Positions 11,576 through 21,700 of a stretch of 64,000 bases of DNA are shown piece after piece. Numbering within the stretch: position 1 is the stretch's first letter; every line of letters starts with the position of its first letter. The position numbers and the translations under genes were made by a program. The stretch is from Medicago truncatula (Eukaryota > Streptophyta > Magnoliopsida > Fabales > Fabaceae): NCBI RefSeq assembly GCF_003473485.1, contig NC_053047.1:2991001-3055000 (forward strand). Reading direction: 5' to 3'. The notes beneath the pieces are model-generated. The model made no database searches, was not told the DNA's origin, and saw nothing but the letters and a program-made list of their open reading frames with translations.

Positions 11576-12040
11576 AAGATATAAAAATCATGTAGTTTAT
11601 GTATTAGTTAGAGTTGCTTGAAACTATGGTTCTACATCTTGGTTTCTCAGCTCATCATCCAGACACAAATTGATATTCATGTATCCTTTTTGTGATGCTT
11701 TTGTCCACATATTTGCATAGGTGTCCAATGTTCTATTTTGATCATGGGAATAGATTATATTTTGTGCTATTGAAAGTTGAGAATTTATTCTGATATTGAT
11801 ATGGATGTATTTCCCAAAACATCAGAATTTTGCTCCGGGAGATTACAGGATACATTTCAAGAGCTTATATTTTAATTATCTATGCTAAAATCGTAATCTG
11901 ATAATGCTATATGTTATTCATTTTCTTATATCTATACAATGGAAGAAAGGGGTTCTTACTTATCTACTTCTAAGAATCACTAATGATAAAAAAAAAAAAA
12001 CCTAGTGATCAAATTCCAATATAACAGGAACCGAAAAACA
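11576..12040. other. Gap between two LINE fragments, no gene seen
   Basis: AT-rich sequence with no coding signal. A 13-base A-run lies at about 11988-12000, but on the strand of the following LINE fragment this is a T-run, so it is not that element's tail. Confidence 0.5.
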
Positions 12041-12990
12041 AAACAAACCAAGCAAAAACCAACAGACTTCCATAACCCACTAAACCTCCATAGCAGTAGC
12101 AACAAACCTCCATAACCCACTAAAAATCTTTTCATTCTTCGCCGTCCAAATCACCCAAATAGTTGCATGCCAAATGAGCCTAAGACCCTTAACCACTTTC
12201 TAAAACCTCCAGCGTTCCAACACGCCCAATGATTAAAGACATTTTGAAGCATAATAAACGAGTAATTGACCCACTTAAACAACTCCAACCAAACCCCTCT
12301 CGCTACCAAGCAATGCACAGAGAGGTGAGTTCATTTTTCCGTATCGACTTCACACAACGCACAAGAAAGCATAACCTCCGGGGGAAGGGCATTCACGAAA
12401 CCCTCCACGAAAGTGCCACCACCTTAGACGGAGCCGGACTTTTCCAAAGTTGGGTAAACACCCTCTTCTCCTCTACACTCCAATTGTTCTCTATTATCCA
12501 TCTATCTTCCAACTTTGCATACAATGATTTAACCGTAAAAATCCCATCCTCTTCCATCTTCCACACCCAAACATCTGCACCTGTCGACCACACATGACCC
12601 TTCAAATCGGTCAACAATTGTTCCTCCCAAATAAAGAAACGCCGCCTCCACACAAAACGCCAATCCATCACCGAGCCGGTAAACACCCCAATATCCGCCA
12701 CCGTTGCCTCCTTTTGGTTAGACATTGCAAAAGGTCTAGAATATTTCACTCGAAAAGGAACACCCCCTCTCCACTTCGCATCCCAAAACTTGGTATGAGC
12801 CCCATTTCTCACCTTTCTAGCAACCTCTTTATTAAACCAATACGACCCATCTCTTCCTTCAATACTAACTAAATCCTTCCACCATCTTGAGGAATTCGAT
12901 GGGCAACTCGCGATTCCTCCTTCCAACAAACCACAAACATTCGAACCATATTTCTCTATTAGAACCTCCTTCCAAAGCATATTTCTCTAT
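12041..12990 (-). mobile_element. LINE (L1-type) C-terminal fragment, decayed
   Basis: The minus-strand frame 12980 to 12393 encodes the region before and into the zf-RVT domain of plant L1 proteins: WWKDLVSIEG, KFWDAKWRGGVPFR, DWRFVWRRRFFIWEEQL, then FTQLWKSPAPSKVV. The homology continues past the stop in shifted frames (HATIWVIWTAKNEKIFSG near 12130), so the domain is broken by stops and indels. Orientation is opposite to the fragment at 10941. Near the left (5') junction, about 12936-13003, a string containing TTTCTCTATT and CGAACCATA is repeated, typical of imprecise 5' junctions. Plus-strand frames over this region are shadows. Confidence 0.75.
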
Positions 12991-13400
12991 TCGAACCATA
13001 TTGCTTTGTTGGTTGAACCAAAGTATTCAAACTTCCATGGAGTTGTATCTTTCAAACTGTTATTATCGTTTATAATATTAGCACATCTTGTCCTTTGACT
13101 ATGTTAGTAAATTTTACTTTAGGAAAAGGAACTTTTTTTATTTAATTTAAAAGATTTGTCGGTGCGATGCACGGGTATACACACTAATTATTTTATATAA
13201 TGAAAATTTGTTCAATCTTCAAAGACACCAAATAATGTCAAACATTTTACTGAAACCGAAATGTGGTTCGAATTCTATAATCGGAGGAAAGAGTATTTTG
13301 GAAAGAAAAAATAAAATAAGGGCGCGCGACTAACATATAAGATGGAAATACTTATAATTAAGGCCCACAAGTAGTCACACCAATGATTCAAAAAAAAAAG
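12991..13400. other. Intergenic, transposon-end-like motif only
   Basis: No gene. At about 13157-13175 the string GTGCGATGCACGGGTA resembles a motif found at the ends of several plant DNA transposons or Helitrons, but no partner end was found. Confidence 0.35.
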
Positions 13401-13786
13401 TAGTCACACAAAATTAGAACTACTAAATATATACACCATTCTTTTAATTTCTTATACCATAGTATATATACACCATTCAACAAAAAAGGAACCACTAAAT
13501 ATACCAAAATAATTAAAGAAGTTGCCACTACAAAATTAGAACAAGATTGACTAGTTAAATCGAGGAATAAAGTTATTCACATGATCATCTTTGATCAATT
13601 GTTCAGAAAATTATATTTACAACGAGGACAAAGAATTAAAAGAAGTATTCACAATGGGACATCAAATTTAAATAAATATTCACAATGGGGACATCGATCA
13701 GATTTATATGCCAAACGCTACAAATCATTAGAGTGTTTGTTTCCATATCCAAGACATGCATGCATTGAGTTCTTCAATTGATCATT

Positions 13787-14659
13787 CTGCACATGGAAGT
13801 CACCAAATATATTACACGTTATATATATACACACTACAGCCTTTATTTTACATTAACCAAAATTAAGTAAAGATAAAAGTTCACACCAATAAACATGTAA
13901 ATAAATAAATAAATGCAAGAAATGTAACTAAGTGAGGATTATAGGTCCTTCTCGTATACCAAATATTGTGTAATGAGTAAACCACCAAATTAATCTCTGA
14001 TTTAGTATGTATCACATTTTGAATAGTATGAGTAAAATATATTAAAGTTTAATAGAGATGCACATACAAAAGATAATTTACATATAACTTACAAAAGAAA
14101 AATTATATTCATAGACATATTGCACTTTTTCTTTTTCCTAATAATTCTATCGCAAGTAACATTGTTTCTTGTGGGGGAATTTTCAGAAACAATGATGCTT
14201 TATTTCTTGGTTGCTTTGCTGGAGGCCTAAGATCTGGTAACTCTTATTATGTTGATCTTTGTGGAGCAACTAGAGCTTCAGAATTTGCTAATTCTAAATA
14301 GGATTAATAGATATGCAATGAAGGATATATACAAGGCGTGCAAGTGTAACAAGGCACTTGGTATAGGACATCAAACTTAGGGGCCATTTGACAACAAAAA
14401 GAAAGAAAAATAACTTATACCTACCAAAAAACTCTTCAATAAAAGTCATTTTTCCGTAGGTAAAAGTCTGGGATACAACAATTTTGTTGCCAATATGAAT
14501 CATTGCTTTATATCTTGTGTTGAATTTGTTTTTTTCTCCAATACTTTTTTAACGAAAATTGTCAACCCTAGATATATAAGTACCATTTATATAATAATGA
14601 TAACAAAGGTAAACAAAAAATAAAATAAAAAACTAATATTTAAAAGAACAAGTTGATAC
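13787..14659 (-). other. Intron in the 3' UTR of LBD gene 1
   Basis: On the minus strand the donor ACACAG|GTATCAAC lies 39 nt after the stop codon of LBD gene 1. The acceptor TGTGCAG|AATGATC is at 13787/13786. The exon beyond (AATGATCAATTGAAGAAC, then GCATG, then GATATGGAAA) aligns with the sequence after the corresponding acceptor of LBD gene 3 (39811 onward), which supports a real spliced 3' UTR. Nothing else was recognised inside the intron. Confidence 0.6.
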
Positions 14660-14698
14660 CTGTGTTAAATTAAGATAGATCCTTTCCCACAAGTTCAT

Positions 14699-15451
14699 CT
14701 ATAGTGTTGGACCATTCATATCTATATTAAAATCCGAACTAGGTAATTCATCAGTATCTAACAATCCTTCTGTTTCCTCCCAATCAAATATTGTTCTAAT
14801 TTGTATATCAAAGTCGTCCAAATCTTCATTATTGTCCAATTCTAATTTGACATTGTCCCCACCAAGGTTGCTATCACCACTCAATTTTGCACCCCTTGTA
14901 TCCATAGAATTTATATTCAAGTTTGTATCAATTGGAGAATTATTAACATCATGAGGGGTGGTTTGACTAACATAAGAAGAAGATGGTATCATCATATTAT
15001 TTTCACTATTTTGATAATAATTACCAACATCACCATAATTGTTAAACACTTGAAAACTAGTAGAAGGTATGGAGGAATAAAGATTTTGTTGTTGTAAATG
15101 GTTGTTTTGCTTACAATAAGCTAATAGCCATTTTAATTGATCTAACTCTTTAGAAGACTTATTTATCATACCTGCATACATATGAATAACACCAAGACAT
15201 CCATGAATTGGGAAATTTGCACGAATTTTCGACTCAACAATAATTGATTTCATTGCTTCATCTCTTTGACCACCATCCTTAATTTCGTTTAGTATCTTCT
15301 GTATGTTTGAAACACCAAACAAACGATGAGCATTGCCGAACATCTTTGGTTCATCGGCCGGAAAATAAGGAGCTAAAACACACTCTCTAGTGCACTTTCT
15401 TCTTTGATACTTGCATGCTGCACAAGCCTTGTTTGGTTTGATGATATTCAT
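14699..15451 (-). CDS. LOB-domain (LBD) transcription factor 1, LBD22/LBD27-like
   Basis: A 250-residue protein in one coding exon. The LOB domain starts almost at the N-terminus: zinc-binding C block C-x2-C-x6-C-x3-C at Cys10, 13, 20 and 24, then LAPYFPADEPK, the GAS block around FGNAHRLFGVSN, and a final helix with leucines (ELDQLKWLL). The KYQRRKC core and AHRLFGVSN resemble the LBD22/LBD27 clade; LBD proteins bind GCGGCG-like sites as dimers in the nucleus. The C-terminus is Asn/Gln/Ser-rich, then acidic (EDLDDFDIQI), possibly an activation region. The ATG at 15451 sits nine residues before the first Cys, as in the other two copies. It is related to the genes at 28424 and 39044. A 23-bp promoter block around TCTATAAATTAGGA is shared with LBD gene 2. 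Confidence 0.9.
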   Translation of the reverse strand: MNIIKPNKACAACKYQRRKCTRECVLAPYFPADEPKMFGNAHRLFGVSNIQKILNEIKDGGQRDEAMKSIIVESKIRANFPIHGCLGVIHMYAGMINKSSKELDQLKWLLAYCKQNNHLQQQNLYSSIPSTSFQVFNNYGDVGNYYQNSENNMMIPSSSYVSQTTPHDVNNSPIDTNLNINSMDTRGAKLSGDSNLGGDNVKLELDNNEDLDDFDIQIRTIFDWEETEGLLDTDELPSSDFNIDMNGPTL

Positions 15452-15922
15452 AGGAAGAATGAATAGGGTTTCAGAAAAACGATAAAGGGAAAAGAGGAGG
15501 GCTTCTAATTAGGTTGAGAACCCTAATTGATTTGATGAATTAGGTCTATAAATTAGGATTGAGTTTCAAATTATTTTTTCCCTCCTTAGCCGATAAGCAT
15601 GATATTGTTATACTGGATAAGAACATATGGTAAAAAAAAAAGTGGATATGCATAACCTAATTAATTATTCCTTAAAAAAACGTAATTAATTAATTTTTTT
15701 AACGCAGCCTCCCAATTTTGTTTTTTGTTTTTAAGTAACAAAATAAAAACGCAGCATCCCAATGATAAAAGAACATTTGTAAAAACAAAAAACAATTAAA
15801 GGGCTTCTAAAAATATTTAACGATGTTACTAGTGGGTTGATAAAAGAATATTTAATATTTAAAGGGCTTCTAAACAAATATAAATGGGATTTTTTTAGAG
15901 TATATTGATAAATTGTAATCTA
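15452..15922 (-). promoter_or_regulatory. LBD gene 1 upstream region
   Basis: Read on the minus strand, a TATA-like AATTTATAGA lies about 95 nt before the start codon, inside a 23-bp block (15537-15559) identical to 29141-29163 upstream of LBD gene 2. The rest is AT-rich without recognised elements. Confidence 0.55.
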
Positions 15923-16110
15923 CACTACAAGAAAATATGCGATTTGCTACGACCATATTTGTAGCTAATATGTAGTTAATTTCTAGCAAACGAATTTGGC
16001 TAATAGAATCAACCCACTAGTGTCTCTACCAAGTACCTCGCTAGAATCCGCTAAAAATTCTACAATAAAATAACAAAAGACTTTAAAACATTAAAAATAT
16101 ACATTACGAC
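15923..16110 (+). mobile_element. CACTA (En/Spm) transposon terminal fragment
   Basis: The string CACTACAAGAAAA at 15923 is the canonical start of legume CACTA elements. It is followed by sub-terminal motifs such as TTGCTACGA, TTGTAGCTAA and TTCTAGCAAACGA, typical repeated binding-site-like strings. No matching inverted end (TTTTCTTGTAGTG) was found nearby, so this is a one-ended remnant. The right limit is approximate, where homology to the NCR upstream block begins. Confidence 0.65.
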
Positions 16111-16111
16111 G

Positions 16112-17175
16112 AGGAGGAGTCATCATCTAACAATTGTGATTTTCCTTTTCCTATCATGAAAGGTTGTATAGTCATGCAAATTAATTTAAAAAAGAACAAA
16201 TTCTAACTATTGGTAATTTTTTTTTATGTGATCTCTTTAATAAGTGTGTTAAAGGGATAAACACAATACAATATTGTACTTGAGAGTAGGGCTGGCAATG
16301 AACCGAACCAGCTCGAAAATAGTTCGATACTCGATTCGATAATTGGTTCGTTGAACTTGGTTCACGAACCAAATGAGTCGAACTTGAGTTGAAAATTAAG
16401 CTCGTTAATTAAATGAGCTGAACTTGAACTAAGTATAGTTCGACTCGTTTGGTTCATGAACCATTTTGATATATATAATATGAAATTTATTACAAGTTTC
16501 TTCTAATAATTACTATTTGAATAAAAATCAACGATAATTGTTATACTAGAGAAAGGAAAAAAATAGTTAATAGTACCTTCACATGACTTTTAAACAAACA
16601 TATGCATAAAATTTGTCCCACATCGGGGAGTTTCGAAGATATTAGAAAGCAGGAGTATATATATATATGAACAGCATTTCGGATACAATGTAAAACATAG
16701 TAGTAGTATGTGCTGCAGTAGTAAGTTTAAATTTAAAGTGCTACTACCATACTAGTAGTTTTATTTAAAATATAATTTGTTTTTTCTAAAGGTCAAAGAT
16801 GTGTTTTTGACAAAAAAAAAAAAAAACATTTAAAAAAAAACTTTTGAAATATGCAATTTGAGCAAACGAGTTGAACCTAACGAGTCGAACTGAGTTGCTC
16901 GTGAACTTAAAACGAGTCGAACTCGAGTTGAAAAAAAGGTTCGTTTCGAACTCTAGTCGAGTTTCGAGCCCAACCATTTCTTATTGAATCGAGTCAAGCT
17001 CAGATAGGTTCGGTTCGACTCAACTCATTTCCAGCCTTACTTGAGAGCAATTAATAATGATTCTAATTTTAGAAATAACATTTTACAACTCCATAAGGGC
17101 TGAATATTTAAATGATGTAAGGCAATGATAAACTTTATAAATAGTAAAGTGATAAACCCTCCGTTACATTTAAAA
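16112..17175 (+). promoter_or_regulatory. NCR gene 2 upstream region, split by a MITE
   Basis: The parts 16112-16286 and 17048-17175 together match the upstream block of NCR gene 1; a 753-bp transposon (16287-17039) separates them. A TATA-like TTTATAAATA lies at 17134-17143, about 33 bp before the ATG and about 90 bp downstream of the insertion. If NCR control elements lie in the distal part, the insertion has moved them 0.76 kb away. Confidence 0.6.
16287..17039. mobile_element. hAT-type MITE inserted in the NCR2 promoter
   Basis: The 753-bp element starts TAGGGCTGGCAATGA and ends with its imperfect inverted copy (TCATTTCCAGCCTTA). It is flanked by a perfect 8-bp duplication CTTGAGAG (16279-16286 and 17040-17047). 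An 8-bp duplication with TAGGG-TGGCAA-like ends is the hAT signature. Its subterminal parts are rich in TCGAAC/GTTCGA words. No transposase frame is present, so it is non-autonomous. NCR gene 1 lacks it, so the empty site is directly visible at about 1768. Confidence 0.85.
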
Positions 17176-17487
17176 ATGGAAAATATGGCTGAAATTTTCA
17201 AGTTTATTTACGTTAGTATTGTTTTTCTTTTCTTATTTCTTGGTGTAACCAACGTTGAAGGTAAGCCATTTTTATCCTTCATATTTCCTCATTTACTTTG
17301 TATTCAATATTTTATTTATCCTATTTTAGTTGCACTTTTTTATTTTCTTTTCACTACAGCATCTTCAAGATGTAAAAGTGATGCTGATTGTGATTGTCCG
17401 CCTCCTTTCAAACCTAAGTGTAGGTTCAGAAGTTGTACATGTTCAAATTTAAAAGTATGGAAAGGCCCAGAGTTGTCATTTATTTGA
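17176..17487 (+). CDS. NCR (late nodulin-type) secreted cysteine-rich peptide, gene 2
   Basis: Two exons, 17176-17260 and 17360-17487, with a 99-bp phase-1 intron at the same place as in NCR gene 1. The product is 70 residues: a signal peptide of about 28 with a strongly hydrophobic core (IVFLFLFLGV), then a mature peptide with six cysteines in the same C-x5-C-x1-C-x7-C-x4-C-x1-C pattern, a PPPFKPKC segment and a KVWKGPE tail shared in kind with gene 1. I chose the ATG at 17176 because the signal peptide follows it and it aligns with gene 1; an in-frame ATG 51 bp upstream would prefix a polar stretch. The expected role is the NCR family's (symbiosome-targeted, acting on bacteroids). The coding part looks intact; its promoter carries a transposon. 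Confidence 0.87.
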   Translation: MENMAEIFKFIYVSIVFLFLFLGVTNVEGKPFLSFIFPHLLCIQYFIYPILVALFYFLFTTASSRCKSDADCDCPPPFKPKCRFRSCTCSNLKVWKGPELSFI

Positions 17488-18540
17488 TTCAAGACCAAAG
17501 ATAGTACATGTTCAAATTCTTTTGTTTTCTTACACATGCTTATTACATGATACACAAACTTTTCCCACATTTAGTTTGTGGCAAGGCAATTATGAGTTAA
17601 AACAAACCAACATGTGGCCATATTTTAAAGGTAAAAAAAGGTGCACCTTTGATGTTGCTGCGAAACATAGACCTTAAATATAGCCTGTGTAGTGGAACAT
17701 GATTGTTATGTCGTGGTTTATTTAAGAATATGTTGGATGTGGAAATCCTAACAAGAAGCAATGCTGGAAAAAAAAAAAAAGCATTTTTGTTCAGAATTAA
17801 ATTAAAAACAAATGTGAGTTCATGACTAGTAGAAAACAGTTTTCCGTTAGACTCAGTTTTGCTATTACCATAAATAAGTCACAAGGACAGATCATTCCCA
17901 ATGTCGGAATCTATATTCCTTGCATGTTTTCAGCCATGGTTAATTATATGTAGCTTTATCAAGAAGAGTTTCTCAAAATTGAACAAAAGTTCTCATTAAA
18001 GAACGGAAAATAGAAGGAGAAGATGGAGACTTTACGAAAAATGTAATTTTTAAAGATATTCTTTTATCACAATCATATCAATGCTTCTTTTACATAACAT
18101 GTCATTTATACATTTATTTATGATGTTTCTTTTACACAACACCCACATTTATGTTATGATGTTACTAATTACTATTAGAATAAATAATAAATGATCATTA
18201 TTTTACCTTAATTTTTTATCCAGACAAACTAAAATATGTTGAGTTCAAAAATAATTTTGTTAGATATTTTGACAATATTTTGTTTATAAATCAATATATC
18301 AATAATTTCCATAATATTTAAAAATTAAAAATTTTTAATGAAAATTATAAAAAAAAAAACATAATAAAAATAATTACATGCGTCCTGCCCGTCTTTCTGC
18401 TAGTACTAATAATAAATAGAAAGTAAAAATATAGTTAAGTCGAATACAAAAAACAAAAAACCTAAGTAATTACTTACACTAAAACAAAAAGAAACGGGGG
18501 GTGTGTATATGAAAAGTAAGAAATATTAATATTTAGAATT
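17488..18540. other. Intergenic DNA, no gene seen
   Basis: AT-rich sequence between NCR gene 2 and the array promoter. A minus-strand frame overlapping the NCR2 3' end is a shadow. No element with clear ends was seen. Confidence 0.5.
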
Positions 18541-18770
18541 AGGGCTTAACATGCCATAAAAATAAAAAGCCCAAGAGAAAAACCTATAAATACCGAATAC
18601 GCTCGTTGCAAAATATCGTTCCCATTCGGTCATGACGTGTTGGTGGAATCTTTTCGTCTCGTTGCCTGATTCTTTTTTCTTCAAGAAAACAAGAAATTGA
18701 CGCTCTGTTCTGCCCCTTTCATCTTCAACGGTACATCCTGATCTTCAGGTTTTGTTTCTTGAATTTAAAG
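18541..18770 (+). promoter_or_regulatory. Candidate pol II promoter and first exon of the repeat-array transcript
   Basis: A clear TATA box (CCTATAAATACC) lies at 18583-18594. About 15 bp upstream is AAGCCCAA, the reverse of a TGGGCY site II element, and further up ATTAGGGCTTAAC, a telo-box-like string. This pairing is typical of plant genes for translation and ribosome biogenesis, including snoRNA hosts. Transcription would start at about 18615-18620. A possible donor follows at 18748 (TCTTCAG|GTTTTG). No coding frame follows. The promoter call rests on motifs only. Confidence 0.5.
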
Positions 18771-21700
18771 AAAACTACATTTTGTAAATGTTGGAATGCC
18801 TCGGTGATTTTATGATCTTGAGTGCAATTCTAGACTCTGAATTGTCACTCAAATATGATACATGAGCCTGAGTTTTGAAATTATTATCATGCCTCGATGA
18901 CGAACCGAAAGGAATTGATGGATATTATTTTGACGGATATTATTTGTCCCATTAAACTTTGTAAATGTTGGGATGCCTCTGTTATTTTAAAGAAAACTAC
19001 ATTTTGTAAATGTTGGGATGTCTCGATGATTTTAAAGAACATCACATTTTGTAAATGTTGGGAATTGGGATGATTTGGTGATTTTATGATCTTGTGTGCA
19101 ATTCTAGACTATGAATTGTCACTCAGATACAATACAAGAGCCTGAGTTTTGAAATTATTATGATGTTTCAATGACCCGAAAAGAATTGACGGATATTATT
19201 TTTGCTCCTTAAATTTTTTAAATGATGGGATGCCTCGGTGATTTTATGATCTTGAGTGAAATTCTAGACTATGAATTGTCACTCAGATATTATACATGAG
19301 CCTGAGTTTTGAAATTATTATGATGCCTCGATGACCCGAAAAGAATTGACGGATATTATTTTTACTCCTTAAATTTTTTAAATGTTGGGATGCCTCAGTG
19401 ATTTTATGATATTGAGTGAAATTCTAGACTATGAATTGTCACTTAGATATGATCCATGAGCCTGAGTTTTGAAATTATTATGATGCCTCAATGACCCGAA
19501 AAGAATTGACGGATATTATTTTTGCTCCTTAAATTTTTTAAATGTTGGGATGCCTCGGCGATTTTATGATCTTGAGTGAAATTCTAGACTATGAATTGTC
19601 ACTCAGATATGATACATGAGCCTGAGTTTTGAAATTATTATGATGCCTCGATGACCCGAAAAGAATTGACGGATTTTATTTGTCCCATTAAATTTTTAAA
19701 ATGTTGGGATGCCTCAGTAATTTTAAAGAAAACTACATTTTGTAAATGTTGGAATGCCTCGGTGATTTTATGATCTTGAGTGCAATTCTTGACTATGAAT
19801 TGTCACTCAAATATGATACATGAGCCTGAGTTTTGAAATTATTTTGATGCCTCGATGACCCGAAAGGAATTGATGGATATTATTTGTCCCATTAAACTTT
19901 GTAAATGTTGGGATGCCTATGTGATTTTAAAGAAAACTACATTTTGTAAATTTTGGGATGCCTCGATGATTTTAAAGAACATTACATTTTGTAAATGTTG
20001 GGAATTTGGATGATTTGGTGATTTTATGATCTTGTGTGCAATTCTAGACTATGAATTGTCACTCAGATACAATATATGAGCCTGAGTTTTGAAATTATTA
20101 TGATGCCTCGATGATCCGAAAGGAATTGATGGATATTATTTGTCCCATTATACTTTGTAAATGTTGGGATGCCTCTGTGATTTAAAAAAAAAACTACATT
20201 TTGTAAATGTTGGGATGCCTCGATGATTTTAAAGAACATTACATTTTGTAAATGTTGGGATTGGGATGATTTGGTGATTTTATGATCTTGTGTGCAATTC
20301 TAGACTATGAATTGTCACTCAGATACAATATATGAGCCTGAGTTTTGAAATTATTATGATGTCTCGATGACCCGAAAGGAATTGATGGATATTATTTGTC
20401 CCATTAAACTTTGTAAATGTTGGGATGCCTCTATGATTTTAAAGAAAACTACATTTTGTAAATGTTGGGATGCCTCGATGATTTTAAAGAACATTACATT
20501 TTGTAAATGTTGGGAATTGGGATGATTTGGTGATTTTATGATCTTGTGTGCAATTCTAGACTATAAATTGTCACTCAGATACAATATATGAGCCTGAGTT
20601 TTGAAATTATTATGATGCTCGATGACCCAAAAGGAATTGATGGATATTATTTGTCCCATAAATGTATAAATGTTACAAGTGTTTGGACGCCTCAATGACC
20701 CTAAAGAAAATATTTTGAATACTTTACTTAGTGTAAAAATCGATGATCCTAATATGAATCTTTATTTATAATATAAGGGATCGATTTGTTGTGCTTTTAT
20801 GACCCCGAATGCAGTTCTAGACTATGAATTGCACTATGAGATGGAATGTAGGATGCCTCATTGATCCTAAATAAATCAATGGAAACTATATGTTCCATAA
20901 ATATTGCAAGTGTGTGGTTGCCTCGATGACCTTAAAGGAAACATTACGAATACTTCACTCATAGTGTAAAAGTTGTATGATGCCTTACCTGTGATATTGA
21001 TATTAATTTTTATTCGTAATATAAGGGATGGATCCATTGTGTGCTTTTATGACTCTGAATGCAATTTTAAATCGTAAATTGCCACATTGAGATGGAATAT
21101 ATGATGCCTCGATGACCCGAAAGGGATTAATGGATATTATTTGTTTCATAAAAGCTGCAAGTGTTTGGACGCCTCAATGACAAAGGAAATGTTTTGAACA
21201 CTTTACTAATAGTGTAAAAGTCGATTCAATAATTTGAAGTCTCACATTCAATGGTACATTTCTAACTCTATCTTGATTTTCAAGTTTTCATTCTTGATTT
21301 TTTTTTAACGGTAGGAATCATTCAAAACTTTGTTTCTGTCGGAGACCTTTTACAAAAGAACCTACAATTTTGTAAATATAAAAGTTAATAGGGTATCTAT
21401 ATGCATATAAACCCGCGAAACACTGCTAGATGAATTTTTTTTTTTCACAGTATATGAGAGATTTTGAAACATTTAGGGTGCCTTGACAACTTTGAAGAAA
21501 ATATAATGGACACTATTTTTATGATGTAGAAGTTGGATGATATCTTTTATGACCTGACTGAAATTCTGTACTGTGATTGCCTCTGTGAGTTGAAATCATT
21601 TTTTTGTAATTTGAAAAGGGGATGATATAATCCTAAGTCCAATGGTTGGAAACAATGAATATTAGTTTTGCTCCTTAGGATTTTGTAAATGTTGGGATGT

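Noticed and set aside
11988..12000. Poly(A) tail of the minus-strand LINE fragment
   Set aside because: On the LINE's own strand it reads as T residues, so it cannot be that element's tail.
12229..13075. Plus-strand frames of 122, 92 and 62 codons
   Set aside because: They are shadows of the minus-strand LINE coding region.
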